DNA of 64,000 nt from Strigamia acuminata (GCA_949358305.1 OX442317.1:11226186-11290185), one strand, 5' to 3'. Counted from the stretch's first letter, positions 1 through 9,824 are shown. Notes: a model not told the origin generated them from the sequence alone. Translations and numbers: made by a program.

Positions 1-790
1 TAGCCTCTTGTGGCAAAAAATATATTAACTATAACTACTTTAATAACAAAATACCTGTTATATTGGGGATGAGCAGAGTCATCTTTACCATTGGGCTAAC
101 TGGACTGCAGCCCAGGGGCACCGACCAGGCAGAGAATGGCACCCTCCGGAGAAGGGTACTTGGCAGAGAATAACATCTGGTGGAAAAGGGTACTGGGCAG
201 AGAAGCGTGCCAGACACCTCTCACAAAGATTCTCATGAGTGTTCAAATATAAGCTAATCTTGTAGGCCCGTTCCTACACGTTGTTGATAGTGTGTAGAAC
301 ACACGGGCGGCACAGGTCAGGGGGCGCCTCCCCTAAAGATGCATTTTTATATTGGAATGCATTTGTAGGTCCAAAAAAGCATTTTTTTATTCAAATTTAT
401 TTTTCATAAAAATGTTTGCCGGTACTTCTTTGGGAGGAAGTGGGAGTGGGACACCAGCATGCCAAAAAAACACGAGTGTACTACAAGTACGATTATGCCC
501 TAGGACCGGGCTTGTAAAATTGTAAATGTAAAAATTATTTTTTTTGATTACGACAAGGGACAAGTGGTGGCTGATTTTTAAGCTCAGGGGCGCTGAAAGT
601 GTTAAGACGGCCCTGGGGATGAGTATAGTTCCAACTGTATGTAAGCTATGTATTCTTTATGGCAGTCGACTGTTTGAATACACTAAGGAAAAAAGTTGGT
701 TGCTAGTTTGCAACTCTGTACAATGGAACCAACACTGTGGAGCCCAGACAACAAATGTTTCGCTGCTTCCTTTCTATGATTATATTTAAT
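1..790. other. Non-coding left flank
   Basis: No supportable gene was seen. Short imperfect direct repeats lie around 120-210 (variants of ggcagagaatggcaccctcc), and the rest is unremarkable AT-rich sequence. The reading frame at 544-789 matches nothing I know and is treated as chance. Confidence 0.5.
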
Positions 791-2089
791 TCACATTAAT
801 ATTTCGTCTCTAAATTGTTCCATGTTTGTCCACATCTTGTCCACGCAGCAGGTTGTCGATAAAGCGTCCGATCTAATTTTTCCAATGTCTAATTTATCAA
901 TTAATGTATCATCTAGATACACTTCATTTTTTATTCCTACAAACTTGTTATATTCTACGTCAGACTGTACTATGAACATGTTTCGATTTGTCAATATGTT
1001 ATCATTACAGCTGTAATGGCCATACACCCACAGTAAATCCGAAAAAAAGCATTGTATGACATTAATATTTGATGCCTCGGAATGGGTTGTGGGTTTCAAA
1101 CACCGTCTGTGCTTGGTCAAATATTTAAATACACGTAAAATAAATTTGATTATTGTTTTCAGAACTTCCATTTCTAAAAACACTTCATCCAAATTTGTCA
1201 TATTATCCCGTACATCACTAATATAATCATTTGCCAGATCACACACAACTTCCATTTGTCTCAAAGTGCCAGATACCAAAAATGGTGGTAAATAATCACC
1301 ACCAAAGACTGCAAACAGAAGTAAACCGTACAGTTGAGTAGCTAAGGCATCGTCCTGAAATAATATTCTTTTTATATTTTGATTGTTATAGAGAACAAAG
1401 ATGTCTTCCACGTCGACATTCCTCGTTGATGTCAAGATAGAAATATGTTTAGTATTTAAAAGCAATGCCGTAGCTATGACATCATTGTCAGTTGAAACAA
1501 GGAGACAACTGTGATATCTTGGTCTTTTAAGGAAATTTATACATTTTATCTCTCCTTCATTAGGTTGCAAATCATTATCAAAAATTAACCTAATTGTTGG
1601 AACGCTGTAGTTTGGCTGTCGTTGTTTTAAAGTTTTTCTGATGACACACATACAGGAAAAGAAGAACTTTTCTTTGAAATTTTCATCGAATAACATTTTC
1701 AAAAATGAGCTACCGGCAGTAAGATAAGAATGCCAAATGTTAAACTCTTGTCGCCTTTTCCTTTGCAAGTGACGTTTACCAGGAGGGGATACCCCGTCTA
1801 ATCCAATAAATATATCCAGTGAATCACAACCGTTTCGATTTTCTGCTAAAACAATATTAATAACATTTTGCATTTCATAAATTAACGATTGCTTTAAAGA
1901 CTGTAAACACGAAAATATTTCGTATTCGTTCTGGAGTTGTAATTTGTAACAAAGTTTATGCAAAATAGTATTTATATCAAACAAAATTAAATCTATACTG
2001 GCAATTTCATTGCCATCTGCAATATTTAACTTAAATCCCTGATTACATTTTCGTGACATAAGATATGCTGACAATTTAGGTATCCCCAT
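791..2089 (-). CDS. XRN-family 5'-3' exoribonuclease-like protein (virus-like)
   Basis: Predicted 5'-3' RNA exonuclease of 432 aa. Seen: an N-terminus MGIPKL as in XRN proteins, a first acidic site (LFDIN, residues 36-40), LDGVSPPGK followed by a basic QRKRR stretch (97-113), EGE (178-180), STDND (199-203) and FGGDYLPPFL (262-271). These match the order of the conserved XRN N-terminal motifs and fit XRN better than FEN1. It is far shorter than cellular XRN1 or XRN2, as if reduced to the catalytic core. The ATG lies one base after TAAG (gataagcATG). It shares strand and block with a Nudix gene 0.8 kb away, which suggests the two act together on decapped mRNA. The family call is from motifs; the role is inferred. 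Confidence 0.78.
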   Translation of the reverse strand: MGIPKLSAYLMSRKCNQGFKLNIADGNEIASIDLILFDINTILHKLCYKLQLQNEYEIFSCLQSLKQSLIYEMQNVINIVLAENRNGCDSLDIFIGLDGVSPPGKRHLQRKRRQEFNIWHSYLTAGSSFLKMLFDENFKEKFFFSCMCVIRKTLKQRQPNYSVPTIRLIFDNDLQPNEGEIKCINFLKRPRYHSCLLVSTDNDVIATALLLNTKHISILTSTRNVDVEDIFVLYNNQNIKRILFQDDALATQLYGLLLFAVFGGDYLPPFLVSGTLRQMEVVCDLANDYISDVRDNMTNLDEVFLEMEVLKTIIKFILRVFKYLTKHRRCLKPTTHSEASNINVIQCFFSDLLWVYGHYSCNDNILTNRNMFIVQSDVEYNKFVGIKNEVYLDDTLIDKLDIGKIRSDALSTTCCVDKMWTNMEQFRDEILM

Positions 2090-2130
2090 GCTTATCGATT
2101 ATTCTTGCAAACTATCAGGTATTCTTTTTT

Positions 2131-2520
2131 TTATGAAATGAAATGAAACAATTTATTGATTAATTTTAAGGATAAAATCAATCCGGAAAACAGTAATAAT
2201 AAATATATTTCTGTTTTCAATTTATATTTACACTCTAGGCATGAATATATGCCTTGATAAACGATGACTGTCAAAATAAATATTGCAACAGGTAAGAAAT
2301 TATCAAGCAAACTAAACGTGTTGCGTAATGATACCAATGCTTTCCATTTTACTTTATTTTGCTTTATGTAATTTAAAGTATGAGACCGAGGAGGTGAATG
2401 TCCACGATGATGATTATTCTGAGGTTTATGCTCTAACAAATGCTCGTTGGTGTCATGCTTAGTGCTTGTGTGGTTATGAGAAAGTTTAATAAAATCAGGA
2501 GCTTTATAGTAACTCGTCAT
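2131..2520 (-). CDS. Small two-pass membrane protein, unrecognised
   Basis: About 129 aa, starting at the ATG of MTSYYKAPDF; the open frame runs upstream but only to a TTG. The N-terminal half is polar and rich in His and Asn (residues about 15-45, HNHTSTKHDTNEH and a later HHRGH). Two hydrophobic segments follow, near residues 72-90 and 105-122, the first followed by two Cys (CLEC). It sits 41 bp from the XRN-like gene and 37 bp from the next membrane-protein gene on the same strand, so the three may be co-expressed. No family was recognised; a virion envelope protein is possible. Confidence 0.6.
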   Translation of the reverse strand: MTSYYKAPDFIKLSHNHTSTKHDTNEHLLEHKPQNNHHRGHSPPRSHTLNYIKQNKVKWKALVSLRNTFSLLDNFLPVAIFILTVIVYQGIYSCLECKYKLKTEIYLLLLFSGLILSLKLINKLFHFIS

Positions 2521-2557
2521 TTTTTTAACAAAACAATAACAAATCAAAAAAAACTTT

Positions 2558-2905
2558 TTATTTTTCTATTTGTATATGTGATTTCATATTTTTCAACGCA
2601 TCTTTTACTATATTATTGATGTGAATAGTAATGGGATATAGTATAGGTGTTAATTGAACGCATATAATTAAAATAAATATCATTGACAACAGTATTGTAA
2701 TAGCTACAGTGACTTCAAATGCATGACAAATAATAATAATTATACACAAAATCGAACAACACAACAACGAATGAATAGATACAACGGATAAATCAATTCG
2801 GTTATTTGTTTCTGTTACATCTACTGCTATTACTTCAGGGGTGTCACTCTTAGACACAGTTAGTTCATCTACCGTTTCTGGTTTAACAACTGGGGGGTTT
2901 GGCAT
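2558..2905 (-). CDS. Small membrane protein, unrecognised
   Basis: 115 aa beginning with an ATG. Residues 1-38 are polar and proline/acid-rich. About 45-90 form one long or two close hydrophobic segments with several Cys (LLCCSILCIIIIICH, then a second stretch ending IICVQL). The tail ends in a short basic helix. It lies between the two-pass protein and the Nudix gene, all on the minus strand and only 14 bp from the latter. Topology suggests a viral membrane protein with a cytosolic N-terminus. No homologue was recognised. Confidence 0.6.
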   Translation of the reverse strand: MPNPPVVKPETVDELTVSKSDTPEVIAVDVTETNNRIDLSVVSIHSLLCCSILCIIIIICHAFEVTVAITILLSMIFILIICVQLTPILYPITIHINNIVKDALKNMKSHIQIEK

Positions 2906-2919
2906 TTTAATTACAAAGA

Positions 2920-3453
2920 TTATATATAATTTAAAATATTTTTTAATAAGTCAAAATATTTAGAATATTTATTTCTACAATCGCTAGACTTTGTCAGTAT
3001 AGACAGAACTTTTCCAATCGCCAACCACTTTTGATCAAACATTTGCGTCTCGCCCTTTCGTATTTTATTTGGAAGATGTGACAAAAAAATCAAATGAAGC
3101 ACTATCTTATAATGTTTGTTATCCAGACCTTGGTAAGAAACGGTGCCATAATTTTCCTTTTTATAATTGATGATACTCTGATCGATTCTATAGCCAGTCT
3201 CCTCTTCTACTTCCTTTAAAGCATGTTTAAATGTCTTTCCGCGTCCTTTAGGAAAATCATACTTGTCTTCAAACGAAAATCTTTTGCCAGTAAGGTACTG
3301 AATAATATCAAGTTTTTCTTTCGAGGTAAATGGTCTTTTGAATCGGGGAGTCACAACATTATCAGCTATACCATAAGGTTGTTTACGTTCCAACATTAAC
3401 ACCGCTCCCTTATAAATGAGAATAGTTGCTTGGGACAATATCTCCTTATCCAT
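2920..3453 (-). CDS. Nudix hydrolase, possible viral mRNA-decapping enzyme
   Basis: 177 aa. Nudix enzymes cleave nucleoside diphosphates linked to another group, including the mRNA cap. Seen: FPKG at residues 67-70 and KHALKEVEEETGY at 76-88, the Nudix box core (REUxEExGU with Lys for the first Arg). The spacing between FPKG and this helix is about four residues shorter than the textbook box, so the usual Glu in the loop is missing. Several large DNA viruses use Nudix proteins for decapping, and the baculovirus ADP-ribose pyrophosphatase-like protein is in this fold. The neighbouring XRN-like exonuclease supports a decapping role; an ADP-ribose or dNTP substrate remains possible. It diverges from the next gene with under 30 bp between starts. 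Confidence 0.82.
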   Translation of the reverse strand: MDKEILSQATILIYKGAVLMLERKQPYGIADNVVTPRFKRPFTSKEKLDIIQYLTGKRFSFEDKYDFPKGRGKTFKHALKEVEEETGYRIDQSIINYKKENYGTVSYQGLDNKHYKIVLHLIFLSHLPNKIRKGETQMFDQKWLAIGKVLSILTKSSDCRNKYSKYFDLLKNILNYI

Positions 3454-3478
3454 CTAATATGATCTATTATATGTGACT

Positions 3479-3940
3479 ATGTACCGATTAGTTTTTTTAA
3501 AATATCTAAAAAAAATGACCGATTTTGAATTTCTTATGTCAGTGGACTCTGGAGTCAAGTGGGTAGCATCTAACAACACATACGACAATAAAACGTTCAA
3601 GAAATCATTTGTATTTATATCCGCAAGGAAAATTGTTAGCGGTATTTTAAATAATCAACCTGGAGTAATGCTATATTATAAAAATGCTCCTCCTTTTTCA
3701 CAGTCCGAATTAATTATTTTATTGTTTAAAACGAGTTATTTCTGGACGGATTTCAGCAAGCAAGACTTTTACGATTTAGTTTTTTTACCCAATTTAAATA
3801 TTTATGACAACAATTTATTCGATCATTTAAAATGTAAATTTGATCTAACAGACATTTTTAAAAAGAAACCACTTGGTATAAGTAAAGAACTACTGGCCTC
3901 TCAGTTAGTTAAACTAAATCACATTTATCGAAGTAATTAA
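3479..3940 (+). CDS. Unrecognised 153-aa virus-like protein
   Basis: The open frame reaches a GTG at 3473, but the first ATG is at 3479 (MYRLVFLKYL); another ATG at 3515 (MTDFEFLMS) would give 141 aa. The protein is mixed hydrophobic/basic without a clear membrane segment or motif. Its start lies within about 25 bp of the divergently transcribed Nudix gene, so they must share a promoter region. It is followed 32 bp later by the 395-aa gene in the same direction. The compact spacing supports a real gene; the function is unknown. Confidence 0.55.
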   Translation: MYRLVFLKYLKKMTDFEFLMSVDSGVKWVASNNTYDNKTFKKSFVFISARKIVSGILNNQPGVMLYYKNAPPFSQSELIILLFKTSYFWTDFSKQDFYDLVFLPNLNIYDNNLFDHLKCKFDLTDIFKKKPLGISKELLASQLVKLNHIYRSN

Positions 3941-3972
3941 AAAAGTAACATTTATATATTTATTAATAATAA

Positions 3973-5160
3973 ATGATGGAACAGGATAGTTTTTATATGT
4001 CCAGATTACAAAATAATATTTCTCCTCCAACATCTCCTCCAACGGAAGCTAGCTCTAATAGTGACAATATTAACCCATACAGTAGTTTTTTGGAGTTAAA
4101 CGACCATCCAAGATTACATTGGAGTGCTGAGATTGGTAATGGAGCTAATGATGCTCATAATGATGATTCTGACTACAACAACAACAATAATTTAAATCGT
4201 AGTGAAATAAATCCAGACGACTCAAGCATCGAAATACCAGAGGTTAATAGACCACATCCAAACACATTGAATAATTTAAATACAAATAGTGATGATTATA
4301 ATAGATCTGATGATCTACCTGCTGTCTCTGATTCCAGTAATATGGACGAACTCGTGTCACAACTATATTCACAAACTGAAAACAGAGTCGACGAAGCAAA
4401 ACCTGACGAATCTAAGAAATATTTGAATCGATTAATCGTATACATATTACGAACAAACCCAGTTGCAAAAAAGATTTTTGAAGATGCAGAAATCACAAAC
4501 CTCGATGATAATGAAATTACAAAGTTTATTAGAATTATTATGAATGCTAACAATATAATTAATTTGGATGAAACTTCTAAATATCAGCTAAGTTTACTCT
4601 ATAAATCATTTAATGGTACAATTAGTATGATAAGCGAAATTCCTAAATTTAAATCCGCATGTAATTCATTAAATGATATAATAAAAAGTCAATACGAAAT
4701 ATGTATAAAACGTGACTATCAAATTGCTCAATTAGACTATTTAGCAAACTGTGGCAGTTTAAACGATCCCATTCTCCAGTCCGAAAAAATCACAACTTTC
4801 TCCAGAACAAACGATTTTCTACAACAGTTAATCTTGCCATTGGGCATAATCTGCATGCGAGTAACTACTGAAATCGTTGTTGACGTGTACAAAAAATACG
4901 ACAGCTCAGTGCTTACATCATCGATCGAACCCTCGCTGGCTTCCACGTCGTATTCGACAACCAGACTGCCTGCATCTTCAAGAGCATCAATCGAACCCTT
5001 TCTAGCTTCTACATCACCTTCGGCAAACAGAGCATCATTTACATCAGCTTCACCTACATTAAACACATCGTCACTCATTTCACCATCGCTAGCAGCAATC
5101 GATCCAGTATTCGATTCAATACAACATAAACCCAAAAAACGCAAACAGGAAAGTAAGTAA
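3973..5160 (+). CDS. Unrecognised Ser/Asn-rich protein with helical core
   Basis: 395 aa. Residues 1-130 are disordered, rich in Asn, Asp, Ser and Pro. A helical domain spans about 145-310. The tail (about 320-385) is Ser/Thr/Ala-rich and holds two near-copies of an IEPxLASTS motif. It ends in a basic KPKKRK cluster that could be a nuclear signal. It stops 3 bp before the thymidylate kinase start in the same direction, so the pair is probably co-expressed. The layout resembles a viral structural or DNA-associated phosphoprotein, but no family was recognised. Confidence 0.6.
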   Translation: MMEQDSFYMSRLQNNISPPTSPPTEASSNSDNINPYSSFLELNDHPRLHWSAEIGNGANDAHNDDSDYNNNNNLNRSEINPDDSSIEIPEVNRPHPNTLNNLNTNSDDYNRSDDLPAVSDSSNMDELVSQLYSQTENRVDEAKPDESKKYLNRLIVYILRTNPVAKKIFEDAEITNLDDNEITKFIRIIMNANNIINLDETSKYQLSLLYKSFNGTISMISEIPKFKSACNSLNDIIKSQYEICIKRDYQIAQLDYLANCGSLNDPILQSEKITTFSRTNDFLQQLILPLGIICMRVTTEIVVDVYKKYDSSVLTSSIEPSLASTSYSTTRLPASSRASIEPFLASTSPSANRASFTSASPTLNTSSLISPSLAAIDPVFDSIQHKPKKRKQESK

Positions 5161-5163
5161 AAA

Positions 5164-5769
5164 ATGTTCTTCGTTTTTGAAGGATGTGACGGTGTCGGCA
5201 AAACTACGCATTGTAAATTACTTGTTCAAACACTTACAAAAAGAGGATACGATGTGGTACCAATTAGTTTCCCTGACAGAAATACCACGACCGGAAGGTT
5301 AATAAACAGATTATTAAAAGGAAAAATTCAAAGAATGCCTGATCGTGCTTCACATCTGATATTTTCAGCTAATCGATGGGAGAAAACGGAATACATCGAA
5401 ACAGCTTTAAAGAATGAAAGAATTGTTGTTGCTGATAGATTTTCTTCAAGTGGTGTTGCGTACTCTTTAGCTTTATCCAGTTCGAATGAGATTGAGTGGT
5501 ACTTAAATTCCGAAAAGGGGTTACCAATACCAGATATCACTTTTTTCTTAAATAAGAAGCCACTTATACACTGCAAAACAGAAATTTACGACGACAATGA
5601 TTTCCAAAGAAAGGTGTACGACAAATTTATGTACATGTGTCAAAATAATTTCATCCCAAATTCCAAATTAATAAAGGTGTACGAAAATATACAAACTACA
5701 CAAGACTACATCTGTGACCATGTTTTCTCATTATTAGCGCAAATGCCGAAGAAAACAGACATTGTTTAA
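5164..5769 (+). CDS. tmk: Thymidylate kinase (dTMP kinase)
   Basis: 201 aa. Phosphorylates dTMP to dTDP with ATP. Seen: P-loop EGCDGVGKTT (residues 6-15), FPDR (36-39) of the dTMP-binding region, RWEK (71-74), and DRFSSSGVAYS (91-101), the DRY-type signature that binds substrate. Length is normal for the family. It starts 3 bp after the upstream gene stop, and TAAG lies 9-10 bp before its ATG. With the thymidine kinase at 47 kb it would give a two-step route from thymidine to dTDP, common in large insect and crustacean DNA viruses. No intron was seen, which fits viral rather than host origin. Confidence 0.9.
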   Translation: MFFVFEGCDGVGKTTHCKLLVQTLTKRGYDVVPISFPDRNTTTGRLINRLLKGKIQRMPDRASHLIFSANRWEKTEYIETALKNERIVVADRFSSSGVAYSLALSSSNEIEWYLNSEKGLPIPDITFFLNKKPLIHCKTEIYDDNDFQRKVYDKFMYMCQNNFIPNSKLIKVYENIQTTQDYICDHVFSLLAQMPKKTDIV

Positions 5770-6240
5770 TTCTCATGTCGCAGTTGTGTGAGCTGTTCCA
5801 AGATTTCTCATGACACTGATAGGTGCTAACATAACATAAATGAATTCTAAAGTTGATTCCTAACTGTAAGTTTTGTGTTCATAAAAAAAAACATCAACAA
5901 TTTCAGCTAACTATTGACTTAAAAAAAGTTTTAACAAAAAAATAATGCATCTTCTGTGTGACTAATGACCCCCCTCTCAAGCATCCCAGCATTTTCTTCA
6001 GCTACTAAGACAGCGCATACAGGATACATAATTCAATAAAATGAAATAGAAATTTAAGTTTTATTAATAGTCAATGAAAAAGATAATTACTTTGTCTTTA
6101 CTACGCTGCAAACTAGTTACATTACTGATGGATATTCATGTATTTGATACTGTACTATGTACTTAATACATGCGTTAACCATTTGATTTCAATTAAATAT
6201 CATGTACGAAAAAAAAAGAAACAAGACGGTAAGTGCCTTT
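5770..6240. other. AT-rich gap
   Basis: About 470 bp between two convergent virus-like genes (TMK and the PIF-0-like gene). It holds poly-A runs and no reading frame worth calling. Both flanking genes end into it, so it should hold their 3' ends; aataaa-type signals occur (for example near 6035). Confidence 0.5.
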
Positions 6241-7764
6241 TCATAATATGAGTTGAAGTAAAGACCAAATAGAAACTAAAATTAAAATTATTAAAAACTT
6301 TACTTTTATGAAAATTAGTAGCCCTATAAACAAAACAGAAAAAATAAAAGAAAAAATAATTGGAGGGCTATAAATATCCTTTTTAATATTTGACATTAGC
6401 AGAGATGTTTTAGTTGTATAATCTACAAAATACTGTTTTTCTAAATAATCATTGTCTAGTTTCAGATATTCAGTACTTCCGATGTGCTCAATTACTTGCC
6501 CCAAACTATTCACTTCTAAATTTATTATATATTCATATATATATATTTCTTTTATTAGTAATTCATTCTCTTCGATTCCTTTTTCGGTTTCAAATAATGA
6601 CATTAGTAATTCTGGAGAAACTGTGTAAGGATATTCACCAAAAAACCCATAATCCTGTCTTAAACCATCCCAAAATTCAATTTCTATCATATTTAATGTT
6701 TCTTGTGTAATCATAAAGTTGTATCCTTCCGGGTCGACAACATCGACTATCATAACACCGATTTGTGTCAAATTGTAAATATGATACATTAAGCTAATAG
6801 TTCTTAAAAGTAGTTTTAACTGTGAGATAAAAATTTTGATTGTATTATCAACAAGTAGCGAAAAGATTAATATTTTACTTGCAAATTTCAAGGGTAAAAT
6901 AGAAGTAAGTTTTGTGAAAGCGCTCAAACCAATTCTCCTTAAAGCAACAGTTGATATTTTTCTCATTTTATCAAGTAGCTTACTACTCAAATAATCTGCC
7001 CTGTCTAATCCAAAATCCAATAATATTTCTCGTATCGTGAGTGACATGTCGTATTCAGAGTCACTTATTGTCTCATCGCCCGCAGCAGGTGCATCAGATT
7101 GTATCCGCTCTTTAATTTTACGGACAGCTGTCCTACTAATCAGAATTTCGCCGATGGTTTCAAGTATCCCAGGTTGTATACATTCCTTTTTCTCATTATT
7201 AAAATCCAGTATAAAATAATCACAATATTTCTTCGTGATTTCACATTTTTGTAAACTGTCAATCCATTTAAATGGAGCAACATTCGTCACCCCTTTTCTC
7301 TTTTCTTCTCGTCTTGTTTCCGGATACAAGCACCAATTTTTGAAGCCGGTGTTTCCAAAAACACACGTTTTTTTTATTTTTGACCAATGAATTTCGGGAA
7401 AGCTAGGCTTTGATTTGTCTAAACAGAAACACACGTCTTGACAGGCGTGATACGTCATTTCATTTATATGTAATGTCTGCATTCCAATACTATTTGTACA
7501 AAGGTCTTTACCATTTACGTAGGGATAACAATGAATTTTTTCACATGACTCCTCAGTTGGGAATAAAGATTTGAAATTCCGTTTAAATTTTAATTTTTCT
7601 GGCAAATGGAACCAAGAAGGCCATATGGAATCGCTAATTACAACGTCTGCAAATATTTTATTTGTTTTTATTAACTCGTTTAATTTAAGTCTCGAAAAAC
7701 TACGATTAGCATAGTAAATTGCATTTTGATAGTCTACTATAGTAATATTATTTATCTTTTCCAT
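6241..7764 (-). CDS. pif-0: PIF-0 (P74)-like per os infectivity factor
   Basis: 507 aa. PIF-0 is an envelope protein of the complex that lets naldaviruses enter gut cells. Seen: an N-terminal stretch DYQNAIYYANRSFSRL, then CEKIHCYPY (74-82), a Cys cluster (108, 112, 114) with LD, a further Cys pair region (134-145), GVTNVAPF (158-165), KKYCDYF (178-184) and LETIGEIL (201-208). A central hydrophobic region leads to DVVDPEGYNFM (341-351), and two C-terminal membrane spans lie at about 467-486 and 488-506. The order of these blocks is what I expect of PIF-0, though it is shorter than the usual 600-plus residues. TAAG lies 9 bp before the ATG. The frame is open with no break. Strength rests on remembered family pattern, not on a search. 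Confidence 0.72.
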   Translation of the reverse strand: MEKINNITIVDYQNAIYYANRSFSRLKLNELIKTNKIFADVVISDSIWPSWFHLPEKLKFKRNFKSLFPTEESCEKIHCYPYVNGKDLCTNSIGMQTLHINEMTYHACQDVCFCLDKSKPSFPEIHWSKIKKTCVFGNTGFKNWCLYPETRREEKRKGVTNVAPFKWIDSLQKCEITKKYCDYFILDFNNEKKECIQPGILETIGEILISRTAVRKIKERIQSDAPAAGDETISDSEYDMSLTIREILLDFGLDRADYLSSKLLDKMRKISTVALRRIGLSAFTKLTSILPLKFASKILIFSLLVDNTIKIFISQLKLLLRTISLMYHIYNLTQIGVMIVDVVDPEGYNFMITQETLNMIEIEFWDGLRQDYGFFGEYPYTVSPELLMSLFETEKGIEENELLIKEIYIYEYIINLEVNSLGQVIEHIGSTEYLKLDNDYLEKQYFVDYTTKTSLLMSNIKKDIYSPPIIFSFIFSVLFIGLLIFIKVKFLIILILVSIWSLLQLIL

Positions 7765-7770
7765 TTTGAT

Positions 7771-7790
7771 TACTTACTTTTTTTAAATAC
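7771..7790 (-). promoter_or_regulatory. Candidate virus-type promoter upstream of pif-0-like gene
   Basis: Read on the minus strand this is gtatttaaaaaaagtaagta, ending 6 bp before the ATG. It joins the TTTAAAAAAAGT-like motif seen before several virus-like genes to a TAAG core, the late start motif known in baculo- and nudiviruses. The call is by resemblance; AT-richness makes chance matches likely. Confidence 0.35.
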
Positions 7791-9685
7791 AAACAAACGA
7801 ATACTCAATTATTCATCGCTACAATTTTAAATAGTGTGTTAACAGAAGTCTATACTTGTATATACAGTCTATTGTTTAGGTTTAGAACAATTTTGTTTCC
7901 AGGATCGTAGCCACGGTCGCGTGACAGTTTTAGTGCACTATTTGAATTTGTCCATGTGAAAATAAATCAATTTTAATGTTTTTTTTATGATTTTGGCAAA
8001 ACTTCAATCCAAATGCATGTTTTTTTTCCATATTTAGGGTTTTTTTAGTGAAAATCAGATTTCGTACCTGGTATCTTAATGTTGTTAAATTCGTACTGCT
8101 CATCCGATTCTGTGCAGACAATTTCTTTACTTTGGTTCTTCTTTAGCAGTATTAAGCCAGATCAGTTCAGCTCACTTCCCCCAGTCTTGTCTTGGTTACT
8201 GCATGGTTAACCCCAGAAATGAACAATACTCTGACGTAAGTCAAGCTAGTAAAAACAACAACCACAAACCGACTAACCAAGAAAATTTTACCACACCTGA
8301 CTCGAATATTGCAACACAGACAGTAGTAATGAATCAAGAGACAGTTGACGGAGTTGCAGCTACTGTATATTAAATGTAGACCAAACACCCTCACGACACC
8401 GGTGGAGCTGGCCCCGGATCTTATGCAAATTGCGACAGAAAAAGCCGCAGTTAGCTGACAACTGCAAAAAGGCGTTGTTATCGGCTAACAATCAACAACA
8501 GCCTCTGAATAATACCTTACCGCAGATGGGAAATGGTTCGCTCCCAAAGCAACTGGCCCCTATCTTGCAGCAAATAAATGGCCTGCCACCTGCAACTTGA
8601 CCGCAGCGGTTTTTCAACCTCCTAGGTGAACCAAACCGCTGACAGCGGTAGTTACGGATTTGGGTTGCCTACAATCACCAAATGTTATTAATCTACCAAG
8701 ACGGCATATTCCAAAACTTGGTCGCCCACAATTAAAGATGCTAAATTCAAACTGGGCATCATCACATTCTGTACATACATTTAACATGCCGATTGTCGAG
8801 CATGGTGCTCACAGAGAAAATAAAGCAATAATATTTCGGTAATACGCTGTAAATGATTTTTAAAGATGTGTTTATTGTTGTTTGTTTACTTTATTTTAGC
8901 AGTATTAGCCCCAATATCAGGCTTATTACTGCTAAATAAGAATTGAAATTAGCGAGTTTTCTGTATTGAATGTGATTTGTAGTTCGAATTTAGCATCAAG
9001 ATGGGAGTGAGCTGTATTTGACAAACACCAACTGTAAGTACATCACCGTTCTCAGATTGACATAACATCCTGTAGTCAACATTAGTCCACCCACAACAGG
9101 CGCTGGCGGTAGAAGACAGAGTTCAAACTCCAACTCGCCCAATATACTTGCTTCAACATCAACTGCAGGGAGAATTTAAATGATGGTGTAAATGAGTTAC
9201 GGCTTGGTTCTTGTTTTCTTCAATAAAGAAATCAGTATAATAAAGAATAATAATTTTTTTTTATAAATGAGCTTATGCCGCAGCTACTATTCAAATTAAT
9301 CATAAATGTCATATCTTAAATATCACAAATGTCTCAAATATTTGAGAGAACAATTCCCTGCCATTATGACAAAATCCGAAGCCTTTGCTTATCATCCTCA
9401 GAGATTCTAGTGCCGCCAGTTGTTGTTTTTTTTTTAATACAAACCCATCATCAAATAAATAATTTTCAATGATTATTCCTTCTAAGATTTTTGAATTAAT
9501 TGGAAATAAATAACTTCCTACCATTGTTTGACGGGATGCTCGGACCTTTATAACTCGCCGTTGATTATTCTACAGTCGGTTTTGTTCGTCGGTGACAGTC
9601 GGCGTAGTGCAGTTCATCGGCGACCTTTCTTCAATCGTCAGTAATTCATGTATATCTTTTTTCGATTTCACCTTCATTTTTGCTG

Positions 9686-9824
9686 TTCGGGCGAGCATGG
9701 AACCGAAATCGGTAAATATTCGGCAGTTTCTGTTAGTTAGGAATCTGTTTTCGAGCTCTGGTGATTCAATTGTGTCTCGATGGAGCTTTTTCGATGCGAA
9801 AATCCCGGAATGGAGCTTCGGCCA
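9686..9824 (+). repeat. Dispersed direct repeat, copy 1
   Basis: About 135 bp beginning near ttcgggcgagcatgg and including tcggtaaatattcgg and tttctgttagtt. It matches 10417-10552 at roughly 80 percent by eye in the same orientation. Likely an old dispersed host repeat. Confidence 0.7.
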
